Source: Aequorivita soesokkakensis
GTDB taxonomy: Bacteria > Bacteroidota > Bacteroidia > Flavobacteriales > Flavobacteriaceae
Length of the DNA stretch: 64,000 nucleotides
Direction: 5' to 3'
Assembly: GCF_001641085.1 (NCBI RefSeq)
Contig: NZ_LXIE01000004.1
Location: 45,131-109,130 of the forward strand
The position numbers and the translations under genes were made by a program. Below the pieces are notes generated by a model. It was not told the DNA's origin and made no database searches. It saw only the letters and a program-made list of their open reading frames with translations. This document shows positions 8,903 through 17,649 of this stretch, piece by piece. Position 1 is the stretch's first letter, and every line of letters begins with the position of its first letter.

Positions 8903-9809
8903 ACAATAAATCCTGCAGCGCGTTTTCAAGATTGTAAAACTTAAATTGGTACCCAAGTTGCTCAATTTTATGGGAACTGACCAATTGTCCCTCCAAAACC
9001 AAAACAGACATTTCGCCCAATAAAAGTTTTAAAACAAAAGCAGAAATATTGGGAAGCCAAAGTGGACTTTCCAATTGCGATGCAATCAATTTGGTCATTT
9101 TTTTGTTTTGAACGGGGTTTGGAGCCACGGCATTAAATTTTCCTTCCAATTGATTTTTAAGTATAAACATATAAATCCCTATAATATCTTTAATGTGAAT
9201 CCAAGATTGCCATTGCTCGCCACTTCCCAACGGCGCACCAACGCCTAGTTTAATTGGCTTTGCAATTTGTGGCAAAGCACCCTCATCTTTGGCAAGCACG
9301 ATACCGGTGCGCACTTTGCTCACTTCCATTCCCAAATCTTTAAATTTCACGGCTTCAGCTTCCCAAGCAACAACTACTTCCGCCAAGAATGTATTGTCAA
9401 TTTCCAAATCCTCTTCGGTGTATAATCTAGTTTTTGAATTTGGATAAATATTTATTCCACTGGCCGAAATGAAATGTTCAATATTATGATCTATCTTTTG
9501 GAGTGTTTCATAAAGAAGTTTCATTGATTCCACCCTACTATCAATAATAACTTTCTTATATTTTTTTGTCCAGCGTTTTGAAATTGAAGAACCAGCTAGA
9601 TTAATTATAGCACTTACGCCGTGAAATGCTTTTTCATCAATCTCTTTTGTTTGGGGATTCCAGTAAAAACCGTTATAATTTTCAGAATTTTCAATCTTTT
9701 CTTTACTGGTAGTAAAATAATTAACAGAAATTCCCTCGCGATGACATTGCTTTACCAATTCACTTCCAATAAGTCCTGTGGCTCCTGTTATCAATACTTT
9801 ATTGCTCAT
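8901..9809 (-). CDS. TIGR01777-family NAD(P)-dependent epimerase/SDR protein
   Basis: An atypical short-chain dehydrogenase of about 302 residues (SDR39U1/YfcH-like). The Rossmann motif is at the very start (KVLITGATGLIGSELV). Further signatures are INLAGSSISKRWTKKYK, the region GWEAEA-like VVAWEAEAVKF, and RTGIVLAKDEGALPQIAKP, followed by the family's C-terminal DUF1731-like segment (FNAVAPNPVQNKKMTKLIA). I chose the ATG at 9809 because the dinucleotide motif then sits near residue 5; a 12-residue upstream extension looks non-coding. Biochemical substrate unknown. The stop codon lies in the terminator of the convergent YceI gene. Confidence 0.88.
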   Translation of the reverse strand: MSNKVLITGATGLIGSELVKQCHREGISVNYFTTSKEKIENSENYNGFYWNPQTKEIDEKAFHGVSAIINLAGSSISKRWTKKYKKVIIDSRVESMKLLYETLQKIDHNIEHFISASGINIYPNSKTRLYTEEDLEIDNTFLAEVVVAWEAEAVKFKDLGMEVSKVRTGIVLAKDEGALPQIAKPIKLGVGAPLGSGEQWQSWIHIKDIIGIYMFILKNQLEGKFNAVAPNPVQNKKMTKLIASQLESPLWLPNISAFVLKLLLGEMSVLVLEGQLVSSHKIEQLGYQFKFYNLENALQDLL

Positions 9810-9872
9810 ACTTTTTAAATTTAAATATTCAAAAGTGAACTGCAAAGACCCTTAACGGAAGATTGTGAAATC

Positions 9873-9925
9873 GGGAAGTGGGAAGTGGAAATTTGGGATT
9901 TGGAATTTGGGATTTTACAAAATTT
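9873..9925. repeat. Degenerate GGAATTTGGGATTT intergenic repeat
   Basis: A short-period, G/T-rich stretch (GGGAAGTGGGAAGTGG, then TTTGGGATTTGGAATTTGGG) fills most of the gap between the TIGR01777 gene and mnmD. Related stretches occur near 12.36, 49.02, 49.46 and 55.0 kb in this window, always between genes. Confidence 0.65.
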
Positions 9926-9970
9926 AAATCTTTACCGCCCAATGTATTTAGCTATGATGAATATTGACAA

Positions 9971-10636
9971 TCACTTTGTACCTCTCAACATTTCCTTTTT
10001 CCCCGGCGGTCCGGCAAGTCTTTCTACTTTAAATCCGACCGCTTGCATGGCTCGACGTGCATTTCCGTTTGCGGCATAGGTTACTAAAGCCCCATTTGGT
10101 ATTAGGGCATTGTGCATTTTTTGGAAAATTTCCTCCGTCCAAAGTTCGGGCTGCACGCGGATTCCGAAAGCATCAAAATAGATAAGGTCAAAAGTATTTT
10201 CAGCAGTTATTTCAGAAAAGAATTTTTGTTGTTTTGTGAGGTTGAAATTTTCAGAAATAATCGTTTTTTCTTCCCAAGGAGATGTATGCAATTGTAAAAA
10301 TATTTCTTCCGAAGCCTTTAAAAGCGAAGTGTAATTGAGTGTTTTAATTTCCTCAAGAATTAAAGGATACGCTTCAACTCCCGTATAATTTACTTTTAGT
10401 TTATTTTTTTCGCTTTCCAAAAAAGTAAGAAAAGCATTCAAACCCGTGCCGAAACCAATTTCCATGATAGAAATTTCAGTTTTAGAATTTTCAGAAAGCC
10501 AATAATAAAGCCCTTCCTTTATAAAAACGTGAAGGGCTTCAGCTATCGCTCCGTGCTTGGAATGATACTGCTCATCCCATTCCGAAATATGTAATGTATA
10601 TGAACCGTCGCCGGTTTTTAATAATGTGCGTTTCAA
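9971..10636 (-). CDS. mnmD: tRNA 5-aminomethyl-2-thiouridine methyltransferase MnmD
   Basis: A 221-residue SAM-dependent methyltransferase matching the stand-alone MnmD (N-terminal half of MnmC, DUF752). It completes the mnm5s2U34 modification of tRNA wobble uridines. Visible motifs: substrate-side YTLHISEWDEQYHSKHGA near the start, SAM motif I MEIGFGTGLNAFLTFLES, motif IV FDLIYFDAFGIRVQPELW, and the C-terminal ALVTYAANGNARRAM followed by RLAGPPGKKEMLRG. The oxidase half of MnmC is absent, as usual outside enterobacteria. It begins 3 nt downstream of the DUF4920 gene on the same strand. Confidence 0.9.
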   Translation of the reverse strand: MKRTLLKTGDGSYTLHISEWDEQYHSKHGAIAEALHVFIKEGLYYWLSENSKTEISIMEIGFGTGLNAFLTFLESEKNKLKVNYTGVEAYPLILEEIKTLNYTSLLKASEEIFLQLHTSPWEEKTIISENFNLTKQQKFFSEITAENTFDLIYFDAFGIRVQPELWTEEIFQKMHNALIPNGALVTYAANGNARRAMQAVGFKVERLAGPPGKKEMLRGTK

Positions 10637-10639
10637 ATA

Positions 10640-11155
10640 TTACTGTTTTTCCACTTCAGGAATAAGTACGCCGTCTGCCTCAAAAGCCAAAGTGCGTTTA
10701 GGCTCTGTGATTGCAGCTATTTCCTCAGCAGATTTTCCTCCGTCTTCAGCATAATGGCGCTGATCTTCAACGCTCATTTCTTCAACATAGGCTTTTCCGG
10801 AAACTATAACTTCCTGTCCGGCTATGTCTTTTGGCATAAAAAATCCATAATCCTTAAAACGAACCATGGTTTCGGCATCGCCCATTTCAAGGTTCATCCA
10901 GCATCCTTTTTTCTGGCAAACATCTTTTACAGTGGAAGCAAATTTCACATTTACGGTATCGCCAGGCTTAAGATTTTTATACTTTTCGGTCATTTCAGTA
11001 TTTGTCATGACATTATCGTCAGAAATTTCAGTACCAAAAGATTGGTAGTTCATCGCAACTTCTTCAACTTCGGCAGTAGGTTTTTCTTCAGTCTTTTCGT
11101 TTTTACAGCTTGTTATAATTGCCATCAGGGAAAATACAAATAGAATTTTTTTCAT
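10640..11155 (-). CDS. DUF4920 lipoprotein
   Basis: A 171-residue lipoprotein (lipobox IITSC, C17) with an acidic linker and a DUF4920 domain. The domain shows the conserved cysteines of VKDVCQKKGCWMNLEM (a CxxxxCW arrangement), which could bind metal or form a disulfide. The C-terminal part ends in LAFEADGVLIPE. Members are common in Flavobacteriia but have no established function that I know. It lies just upstream of mnmD, probably in one transcript. Confidence 0.85.
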   Translation of the reverse strand: MKKILFVFSLMAIITSCKNEKTEEKPTAEVEEVAMNYQSFGTEISDDNVMTNTEMTEKYKNLKPGDTVNVKFASTVKDVCQKKGCWMNLEMGDAETMVRFKDYGFFMPKDIAGQEVIVSGKAYVEEMSVEDQRHYAEDGGKSAEEIAAITEPKRTLAFEADGVLIPEVEKQ

Positions 11156-11266
11156 TTTGAACGGTTTAATAAATTATTGATTGGTAACACATTGCAATTT
11201 TAATGATTTTTTGAATTTTTTATGGTTTAAATTTTACCTATTTTTACCAAATAAATATTTCTTTTC

Positions 11267-12337
11267 ATGAATTCTTCCACCAAGCAAAAATTAGATATAC
11301 AAAAAGCTGAATCCTCCAGAATTGGGCAAGTTGATTTTAACAACCTCACCTTTGGAAGCACTTTTAGTGACCACATGTTTGAGTGTGATTATAAAGATGG
11401 CGAGTGGCAAAATCCAACAATTAAGCCTTATGGCCCATTGACTATTTCGCCCGGAGCAAAGGTTTTTCATTATGGCCAAGCAGTTTTTGAGGGAATGAAA
11501 GCCTATAAAGATGATGATGGAAAGGTATGGCTTTTTAGACCTGAGGAAAATTTTAACCGAATAAACAAGTCATCAAAAAGGATGGCAATTCCCGAATTTC
11601 CAAAAGATATATTTTTTGAGGCATTAACTGAACTTGTAAAAATTGACAAGGAATGGGTAAAAAAAGGATTGGGCAATTCACTGTACATTCGTCCTTTTGT
11701 TATGGCTACACAGGTTGGGGTCTCCGCGTCTCCTTCCACAGAATATAAATTTATGATTTTGATGTCGCCAGCGCAAGCTTATTATACGGGCGATGTGAAA
11801 GTAGAAATTGCAGAGCATTATAGCCGTTCCGCAAATGGCGGTGTGGGCGCTGCAAAAGCTGCGGGTAATTATGGCGCACAGTTTTTCCCAACAAATTTGG
11901 CCCGTGAAAAGGGTTTCCAACAGGTTATTTGGACTGATGCCAGCAAGCACGAATATTTAGAGGAAGCTGGCACCATGAACGTTTTTTTCCGTGTGAACGA
12001 TACACTTTTAACAGCCCCAATTAGTGATAGAATTTTGGACGGGGTGACCCGAAAAAGCGTGATTGCCCTTGCCAAAAGAGACAATATAACGGTAGAAGAA
12101 AGACCTGTTTCGGTTTCAGAAATTGTGGAAGCCGCAAAGAATGGAAACCTTAAGGAAATATTTGGCGCTGGAACCGCTGCGGTAATAAGCCCGGTGAGCG
12201 CTTTTAGTTATCACGATACAGTTTATGATCTTGAACATCAAGATAACGGTTTTGCTATGCGGTTCAAAAAAGAACTGATGGATATTCAGCACAATCGTAG
12301 CGAAGATCCATTTGGATGGAGATATGAAGTTTTGTAA
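11267..12337 (+). CDS. ilvE: Branched-chain amino acid aminotransferase
   Basis: A 356-residue fold-type IV PLP aminotransferase that converts branched-chain 2-oxo acids to Val, Leu and Ile with glutamate. The family features are all present: KVFHYGQAVFEGMKAYK, RPEENFNRINKSSKRM, the Schiff-base lysine in GVGAAKAAGNYG, the PLP-binding segment EYLEEAGTMNVFF and the late GAGTAAVISPVSAF. The length and the spacing match the type II (BCAT2-like) group. It is monocistronic; the 3' side is closed by an inverted-repeat hairpin. It is divergent from the DUF4920 gene. Confidence 0.96.
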   Translation: MNSSTKQKLDIQKAESSRIGQVDFNNLTFGSTFSDHMFECDYKDGEWQNPTIKPYGPLTISPGAKVFHYGQAVFEGMKAYKDDDGKVWLFRPEENFNRINKSSKRMAIPEFPKDIFFEALTELVKIDKEWVKKGLGNSLYIRPFVMATQVGVSASPSTEYKFMILMSPAQAYYTGDVKVEIAEHYSRSANGGVGAAKAAGNYGAQFFPTNLAREKGFQQVIWTDASKHEYLEEAGTMNVFFRVNDTLLTAPISDRILDGVTRKSVIALAKRDNITVEERPVSVSEIVEAAKNGNLKEIFGAGTAAVISPVSAFSYHDTVYDLEHQDNGFAMRFKKELMDIQHNRSEDPFGWRYEVL

Positions 12338-12359
12338 AAAAACTTAAACTCCAATACTT

Positions 12360-12405
12360 AAAATTCCAAATTTCAAAAACTTATCTTTTTGGAATTTGGA
12401 ATTTT
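12360..12405. terminator. Inverted repeat between ilvE and the MazG-like gene
   Basis: AAAATTCCAAATT (about 12360-12372) pairs with AATTTGGAATTTT (12393-12405), a 13-bp AT-rich stem with a 20-nt loop. It sits between two convergent genes and can act as a bidirectional terminator. Its arms are copies of the dispersed GGAATTT-type repeat in opposite orientation, suggesting the terminator was built from that repeat. Confidence 0.6.
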
Positions 12406-12790
12406 ACTTTTCAAGGGTTTCCTTAATATTTGGCTTAAAATAATTCGGTCCTTTTAAAACCTTACCATCCTCACGGTAAATTGGTTTTCCATCCTCTCCC
12501 AATTTGCTCATATTGCTTCGTTGAATTTCGTTGAAAACTTCCTCAATTTTATGTTGCATTCCGTGCTCGATAATTGTCCCGCAGAGAATATAGAGCATGT
12601 CGCCCAAAGCATCGGCAACTTCCACCAAATCATTATTATTGGCAGCTTCAAGATATTCCTCATTTTCCTCGCGCATCAATTCATAGCGCAATAAATTCTT
12701 TTTTATTCCAAGATTGGCGGTTGGTGATTCTTTCATTCCGAGACCAAAAGCTTTGTGAAATTCAGAAACTGCGGCTATTTTATTCTTCAT
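12404..12790 (-). CDS. MazG-like nucleoside triphosphate pyrophosphohydrolase
   Basis: A 128-residue all-alpha NTP-PPase. The metal-binding pattern is intact: E41-E42 and E44-E45 (MREENEEY), then E57 and D60 and D64 (EVADALGDM). This type (phosphoribosyl-ATP pyrophosphohydrolase-like, as in small MazG/DR2231 proteins) hydrolyses nucleotides to the monophosphate and pyrophosphate, often for pool cleaning. It is not linked to histidine genes here, so a HisE role is unlikely. Its 5' end faces a small membrane-protein gene. Confidence 0.82.
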   Translation of the reverse strand: MKNKIAAVSEFHKAFGLGMKESPTANLGIKKNLLRYELMREENEEYLEAANNNDLVEVADALGDMLYILCGTIIEHGMQHKIEEVFNEIQRSNMSKLGEDGKPIYREDGKVLKGPNYFKPNIKETLEK

Positions 12791-12808
12791 AATATAAGTT
12801 TAAGGTTG

Positions 12809-12837
12809 TAAATTTGCTTCGTAAAACTACAAATTTA
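12809..12837. promoter_or_regulatory. Possible divergent -7 boxes
   Basis: TAAATTTG occurs on the plus strand at 12809-12816 (21 nt before the small membrane-protein ATG) and on the minus strand at 12830-12837 (40 nt before the MazG-like ATG). Both match TAnnTTTG. No -33 element with normal spacing was found for either, so these are tentative. Confidence 0.4.
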
Positions 12838-13025
12838 TGTTTACTACCGGCCAGTTGATTTTTGCTATTTTATTTTTTGTTGCTTTTGTGGGCATCCTAA
12901 TTTATAGCTATCGTGGCGATAAGAAACTTCATAAAAAATATTATAAAGGGAGCCTTTGGATATTGTTGGGGTTTATTCTTTTTATCGTTTTTTTGCTGGC
13001 GATAAAAACATATATGAAAAATTAA
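12837..13025 (+). CDS. Small two-helix membrane protein, unknown function
   Basis: A 62-residue protein with two hydrophobic helices: about residues 3-22 (TGQLIFAILFFVAFVGILIY) and 40-58 (SLWILLGFILFIVFLLAI). The basic loop between them (RGDKKLHKKYYKG) suggests a cytoplasmic hairpin turn. Short proteins like this are common in Flavobacteriia next to metabolic genes. I do not recognise a function. The following 222-nt gap (13026-13247) holds a hairpin at 13055-13083 (ACCTTCAA/TTGAAGGT) and no gene. Confidence 0.75.
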   Translation: MFTTGQLIFAILFFVAFVGILIYSYRGDKKLHKKYYKGSLWILLGFILFIVFLLAIKTYMKN

Positions 13026-13247
13026 TTTCATTTCTCAAGATTACTCTTTTCTAGACCTTCAAAAATAAGTTTGACTTGAAGGTATCATCTTACCAATTCT
13101 AAAAATTTCTCCAAAACATTTTTCATAAGATGCAATATTAGTTCTGTTAATCTAAAATTTATCTCAATAAAGTTGATAATTTGCTTCAACTTTATATTTT
13201 AGCCAAAATTTTTAGAAATTAATACTAACCAACCAAAATTTAAAATT

Positions 13248-13955
13248 ATGATTTTTAAAACAAAATTACTTTTTCCATTATTATTACTTATTTTTTCAAT
13301 CTCCGTTTCTTGCGATAAGGAGGAAGACGAAATTTCTGGCTGTACAGACTCTTTAAGCTACAATTATAATCCTAGCGCTGTTTCTGACAATGGAACTTGT
13401 GAATATTACTACGGTGGTCGTGAGAAAGGTCAAATAGATGTTGGAGCAATAGTGGATTTAAACAATGAATACAATATTTATATAGATGGTGAATATATTG
13501 GCAGACTTACTTATTATTTCCCTAACGGACTAGAATGTGGAAACCCAGATGCGGTAGGCAGAATTTTTGATTCTGGATCCCATGTAATAAGGGCTGAAGG
13601 AAATGGTGGAAGTGAAATACGTGAAGGATTGGTAGTGTTGGATCCACAGGAATGCCTGGTAGTTTTGGTGGAAAATTTACCCATTATTGGCAACAATAAA
13701 GGGGATGTTAAATTTTGGGTAAATCAAGATTATGGTTGTGGATTAATAACTGTAAATTTGAATGGCGTGGGTTCTAGCACAATTAGCGGTTATTACAATG
13801 GTAGCCCAGATTGTATAGTAGATGGAGTTGGAGGGAACTTTAATGATCTTTTGCCAGGAATCTATAATTATTCAGCAAGTTGCCAAGGCTATAATTGGAA
13901 CGGGTCAGTTACAATCACTCAAAATGGTTGTTTTAAGCTCCAGTTAGTTCTTTAA
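13248..13955 (+). CDS. Secreted lipoprotein with a CTDxxxxNYxPxA motif, unknown
   Basis: A 235-residue protein with a lipoprotein signal (ISVSC, C22). The mature start, GCTDSLSYNYNPSAVSDNGT followed by CEYY, is a short cysteine-bounded motif often repeated in secreted flavobacterial proteins. The rest is beta-rich, Gly/Asn-rich, with paired cysteines (C-x-n-C in GLECGNPDA, DPQECLVV, DYGCGLI, SPDCIVDG, ASCQGYNW, QNGCFKL). No catalytic motif is visible. It is monocistronic, closed by a strong bidirectional terminator. Possible cell-surface protein. Confidence 0.7.
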   Translation: MIFKTKLLFPLLLLIFSISVSCDKEEDEISGCTDSLSYNYNPSAVSDNGTCEYYYGGREKGQIDVGAIVDLNNEYNIYIDGEYIGRLTYYFPNGLECGNPDAVGRIFDSGSHVIRAEGNGGSEIREGLVVLDPQECLVVLVENLPIIGNNKGDVKFWVNQDYGCGLITVNLNGVGSSTISGYYNGSPDCIVDGVGGNFNDLLPGIYNYSASCQGYNWNGSVTITQNGCFKLQLVL

Positions 13956-13982
13956 GTTTTTTTTTTAAAATTGTTTATAAAA

Positions 13983-14014
13983 AAAGCTCTTCGGATATTC
14001 GAAGAGCTTTTTTA
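13983..14014. terminator. Bidirectional terminator
   Basis: AGCTCTTCG (13985-13993) and CGAAGAGCT (14000-14008) form a perfect 9-bp stem with a 6-nt loop, with an A-run on the left and a T-run on the right. It serves the lipoprotein gene from the left and the M49 peptidase gene from the right. Confidence 0.9.
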
Positions 14015-14031
14015 TTACTGTAAAATTTTTA

Positions 14032-16071
14032 TTAATTAGTTGCAGGCAAATTGCTGTAGTTTTCAGAATAGAATAACATTTGTTCTGCAAATGTTTTTGG
14101 CTGCTCAATTGTGAAACTTTCAATCTCGCCGTTGTCATCCATCTTAGGCACAAGTACTGGATTTACAAATCCGCTGTAAGGCGCAGAAGTAAACTGTTTG
14201 TTGCGCTCCAAAATTTCTTTGTGAAGGGTTTGATCCACTTTTACACCGTAGGTTTCAACCAAATGTTCAACCGCTGCATAATCGCCTTCACTTTTAATGC
14301 GTTGTGTTTCGCGAAGCAATTCACCGAAAAGTTCGTGCAGTTTTTCATAATCGTTAATGTTATAATAGGTTTTTCCGTCACGTGTAATTTTTTCAATTAC
14401 ATTATCGGCTTTTCCTTTTTCAAAAACCCAAGCAGAAACCCATTGACGGTTACGCATATGCGCTTCTTCAACGTCATCACCTAAATTCAAACGAATCAAT
14501 TGCGTCATCAAACCATTGCGAATGTAGCCGTCATAAGCTGCCATTCCCACTTTTTTCCAATCGTCAACCAAACCAAGTTCCTGTAATTTTGGGCTATATA
14601 AATAATAAAGTCCTACCAAATCTGCGCGACCTTCTTCCAAAGTAGAAGCGTAATTTTTAAGCGTTTCCTTCGTTTCGCCCACACCAGGATTTAATTGTCC
14701 GGAAGCGTGACCAATTACTTCGTGAAGCGCAGTGTGAAGTTTATCTGCAAGTTGGCCGTATTTTTCTTCAAGTTCAAGTTCGGTGGAATCGTTTACAAAT
14801 TCCTTCAATCTGCCTGTGCTTCCTGCGTTGTTGTATGAATCAATAATATTTCCAAGGGAAACGGATTTACTGCCCACAGCTGCGCGAATCCAGTTTGCAT
14901 TTGGAAGGTTTACCCCAATTGGCGTGCTTGGGGAAGCATCTCCGGCTTCGCCGGCAACGTTCACCACTTTATAGGTTACTCCCACTACATTTTTCTTTTT
15001 ATGCTCTGGCATCAATGGAGAATTATCCTCAAACCATTGTGCATTTCCTGAAATAACAGACATTTTTTCAGACATATCAAAATCCTTTATTTGCACAACG
15101 GTTTCGTAAGAACCTCTGTAGCCCAATGGATCGTTATAAACTTCAATAAAACTGTTTATATAATCTATGTTTCCTTCGGTTGCACCAGTCCAAGCTACGT
15201 TATAGTCATCCCAAGTTTGAAGGTCGCCAGTTTTGTAGTATTGAATCAAAAGACCGATTGCATCTCCCTGTGCTTGGTTTTCGGCAACGCCTTGGGCTTT
15301 TTCAAGCCACTCTATTATTTTATCAATTGCAGGACCGTATAGCCCACCAGATTTGTAAACCAATTCTTTAAGCTGTCCATTTTCCTTAACCAATTTAGAA
15401 TTCAAACCGTACGAAAGTGGTTTTTCAGGATTTGGAGATTTCATTTTTGCATAGAAATTTTCCACATCTTTATTGGTAACGTCCGGTCCGTAGAAATTTA
15501 CTGCGCTCATAGCAACATTATCCACACCTTTTGCAAGATTCACTTTTTTGGAATCCTTATCGTTGAAGATTACCTCAAAAGCTTCTCCTTCCAAAGTGGT
15601 ATTGGTATCGGTTAAAAGTTGTTTTAAATATTCCGAAGAAAAGTCCGGCTTCATTTTATCGTTGGAATAGTGATGGTGGATACCGTTGCTGAACCAAACT
15701 CTTTTCAGGTATGTTTCAAAATTTTTCCAATCTTCGGTAGTTTTATCACCTTTATAGTTTGTGTATATGTTTTCCAAAGCTTTTCGTATTGTAAGGTTGT
15801 AACGGTAGTTTTGGTCCCACATAATATCTCTTCCTGCCAATCCGGCTTGGGTAAGGTAGTACACAAGTTTTTGTTCTTTTAGTGAAAGTTTTTCCCAACC
15901 CGGAATTTGATAACGTAAAACCTTTACGTCGCCAAACTGCTCCACATTGTAATCAAATTCTGTGGAAGCTGCTGTTTCCACTTGGGCTACATCTTTTTCC
16001 TCCTTGTTTTCTTTACAGGAAAAAAAGAATAAACCAACCATTGCCATTGCAATAAAAAGGGTGTTCTTCAT
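14032..16071 (-). CDS. Dipeptidyl-peptidase III family (M49) lipoprotein
   Basis: A 679-residue zinc exopeptidase anchored as a lipoprotein (lipobox FFFSC, C19). The M49 active site HEVIGH is at residues 450-455 (zinc ligands H450 and H455, catalytic E451), and the third ligand lies in EEGRAD (479-484). The surrounding upper and lower lobes match the bacterial DPP III group in Bacteroidota. M49 enzymes cut dipeptides from the N-terminus of short peptides; with this signal peptide the enzyme would act in the periplasm or at the outer membrane, unlike the cytosolic eukaryotic form. Monocistronic. Confidence 0.9.
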   Translation of the reverse strand: MKNTLFIAMAMVGLFFFSCKENKEEKDVAQVETAASTEFDYNVEQFGDVKVLRYQIPGWEKLSLKEQKLVYYLTQAGLAGRDIMWDQNYRYNLTIRKALENIYTNYKGDKTTEDWKNFETYLKRVWFSNGIHHHYSNDKMKPDFSSEYLKQLLTDTNTTLEGEAFEVIFNDKDSKKVNLAKGVDNVAMSAVNFYGPDVTNKDVENFYAKMKSPNPEKPLSYGLNSKLVKENGQLKELVYKSGGLYGPAIDKIIEWLEKAQGVAENQAQGDAIGLLIQYYKTGDLQTWDDYNVAWTGATEGNIDYINSFIEVYNDPLGYRGSYETVVQIKDFDMSEKMSVISGNAQWFEDNSPLMPEHKKKNVVGVTYKVVNVAGEAGDASPSTPIGVNLPNANWIRAAVGSKSVSLGNIIDSYNNAGSTGRLKEFVNDSTELELEEKYGQLADKLHTALHEVIGHASGQLNPGVGETKETLKNYASTLEEGRADLVGLYYLYSPKLQELGLVDDWKKVGMAAYDGYIRNGLMTQLIRLNLGDDVEEAHMRNRQWVSAWVFEKGKADNVIEKITRDGKTYYNINDYEKLHELFGELLRETQRIKSEGDYAAVEHLVETYGVKVDQTLHKEILERNKQFTSAPYSGFVNPVLVPKMDDNGEIESFTIEQPKTFAEQMLFYSENYSNLPATN

Positions 16072-16221
16072 TTTAAGAAATTTTAGATTTTCGCAAATGT
16101 ACTAAAATATTTTCCGCAATATTAAATGCGTTGAACTACAATGAGATTGCACATACTGATTTTCAAAAGCATCAATGAAATTTCCTTATCTTAGCAACAC
16201 CAATTAACACCCCGCTAACAC

Positions 16222-17277
16222 ATGAAAATAATAAAATACTTACTCTTTCTTATTCTTCTTATAATTATTGGCAGCGCCATCTACTTCGGAACGAAGGAAG
16301 GAACCTACGATATTCAGGATTCCATGGTTATTCAAGCGCCGCCGGAAGTTGTTTTCAATAAGGTAAATGATTTTAAAAGTTGGGAAAAGTGGGGTCCTTG
16401 GAAAAAAGAAGACTCTACAATGACTTTTACCTATGCCGAAAAAACGGCGGGAGAAGGTGCGTCCTATTCCTGGGATGGCGATATGAGCGGTTCTATGACC
16501 ACGACAAAAGTAATTCCAAATAAAGAAATTCAACAAGATTTAACCTTAGATACTCCAGGTGGGGAAAGACATCCGAAAGTGTATTGGACTTTTGAGGAAG
16601 TAGAAGGCGGAACCAAAGTAACTTGGGGAATGAAAGGCGAACATACCTTGATTGATAAAGCCTATTATTCTTTGAGCGGAATGGACTTTGATGCGGAAAT
16701 GCACAAAATGTACAAAAGTGGTTTGGAAGGAATTGCTACCGAAGTAGCCGAAGACATGAAGCAATATTCCATAAACGTTGATGGTGTAACCCAATACGGC
16801 GGCGGCTATTATATGTACACAACTTCAGTAGCAAAACTGGACGAGCTCGACGAAAAAATGAAACCGATGATGGATGTGGTTATGGGCTTTATTGCGAAAA
16901 ACAGCCTAAATATGGCCGGAAAGCCATTCACTATCTATAATGAAATTGACAACGCAAACGGAACGGTTATCTTTTCAACAGGCGTTCCTGTAAAAGAACA
17001 AGTAATTACACCCGAAGGAAGCCCCGTGGTTTGTGGGTTTATGGAGCCAGTATCGGCTGTAAAAATTTCATTAAAAGGAAATTATGACCATCTTCCCGAG
17101 GCTTATACAAAAGGAAGGCAATACATAGAAAAAAATGGCCACCAAATTGACCCAAACGGAAAAATGTTCGAGGTTTATATGACCGACCCAGAAACAACTC
17201 CAAATCCGGCAGCGTGGTTGACGGAAGTTTACATTCCTATAATTATAGCACCAGAACCCGTTGAAGAAGGCATTTAG
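16222..17277 (+). CDS. SRPBCC domain fused to a GyrI/AraC effector-binding-like domain
   Basis: A 351-residue protein. An N-terminal membrane anchor (about residues 3-22) is followed by an SRPBCC/polyketide-cyclase-like fold (about 30-160: SMVIQAPPEVVFNKVNDFKS, then GPWKKEDSTMTFTY) and a GyrI-like small-molecule-binding domain (about 175-345: GGYYMYTTSVAKLDELDEKM, YIPI at the end). Such tandem proteins are frequent in Flavobacteriia; ligand and role are unknown. The crcB start codon follows its stop codon directly, so the two genes are translated from one message. Confidence 0.82.
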   Translation: MKIIKYLLFLILLIIIGSAIYFGTKEGTYDIQDSMVIQAPPEVVFNKVNDFKSWEKWGPWKKEDSTMTFTYAEKTAGEGASYSWDGDMSGSMTTTKVIPNKEIQQDLTLDTPGGERHPKVYWTFEEVEGGTKVTWGMKGEHTLIDKAYYSLSGMDFDAEMHKMYKSGLEGIATEVAEDMKQYSINVDGVTQYGGGYYMYTTSVAKLDELDEKMKPMMDVVMGFIAKNSLNMAGKPFTIYNEIDNANGTVIFSTGVPVKEQVITPEGSPVVCGFMEPVSAVKISLKGNYDHLPEAYTKGRQYIEKNGHQIDPNGKMFEVYMTDPETTPNPAAWLTEVYIPIIIAPEPVEEGI

Positions 17278-17649
17278 ATGAAACAATTAGCACTCGTTTT
17301 TATTGGTGGTGGTTTTGGAAGCACTCTTAGATATGGGTTTTCAAAATATTTGAATAATTATGAAACCGGTATTCCCTACGGTACATTTGCAGCGAATATT
17401 TTAGGGAGTTTATTGATAGGAATTATTCTCGGGATCGCCTTAAAAAATGAAACTCTTTCTGAAAATACCGTGCTGTTTTTGGCAACCGGTTTTTGCGGCG
17501 GGTTTACAACCTTCTCAACCTTTGCGTATGAAAACCACGTTTTTTTAAAAAGTGGCGACTTTATGTCTTTTGCGCTTTATACCATTGCAAGTTTTGTAGT
17601 GGGTTTTGCAATGGTTTTTTTGGGAATGTGGTTGGTCAAGATTCTTTAA
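17278..17649 (+). CDS. crcB: Fluoride efflux channel CrcB/Fluc
   Basis: A 123-residue four-helix protein of the Fluc family. It shows GGGFGSTLRYGFSKY near the start, the central GTFAANILGSLLIGI (with the conserved Asn), and FCGGFTTFSTFAYE containing the Phe-box and sodium-site residues. Fluc forms dual-topology dimers that export fluoride. A single gene implies a homodimer. No fluoride riboswitch is seen immediately upstream, because the gene abuts the SRPBCC gene. It overlaps the opposing DUF1684 gene by 4 nt. Confidence 0.93.
   Translation: MKQLALVFIGGGFGSTLRYGFSKYLNNYETGIPYGTFAANILGSLLIGIILGIALKNETLSENTVLFLATGFCGGFTTFSTFAYENHVFLKSGDFMSFALYTIASFVVGFAMVFLGMWLVKIL

Noticed and set aside
17100..17278. 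A fluoride riboswitch ahead of crcB
   Set aside because: crcB directly follows the stop of the SRPBCC gene, and no riboswitch fold was seen in the coding sequence before it.
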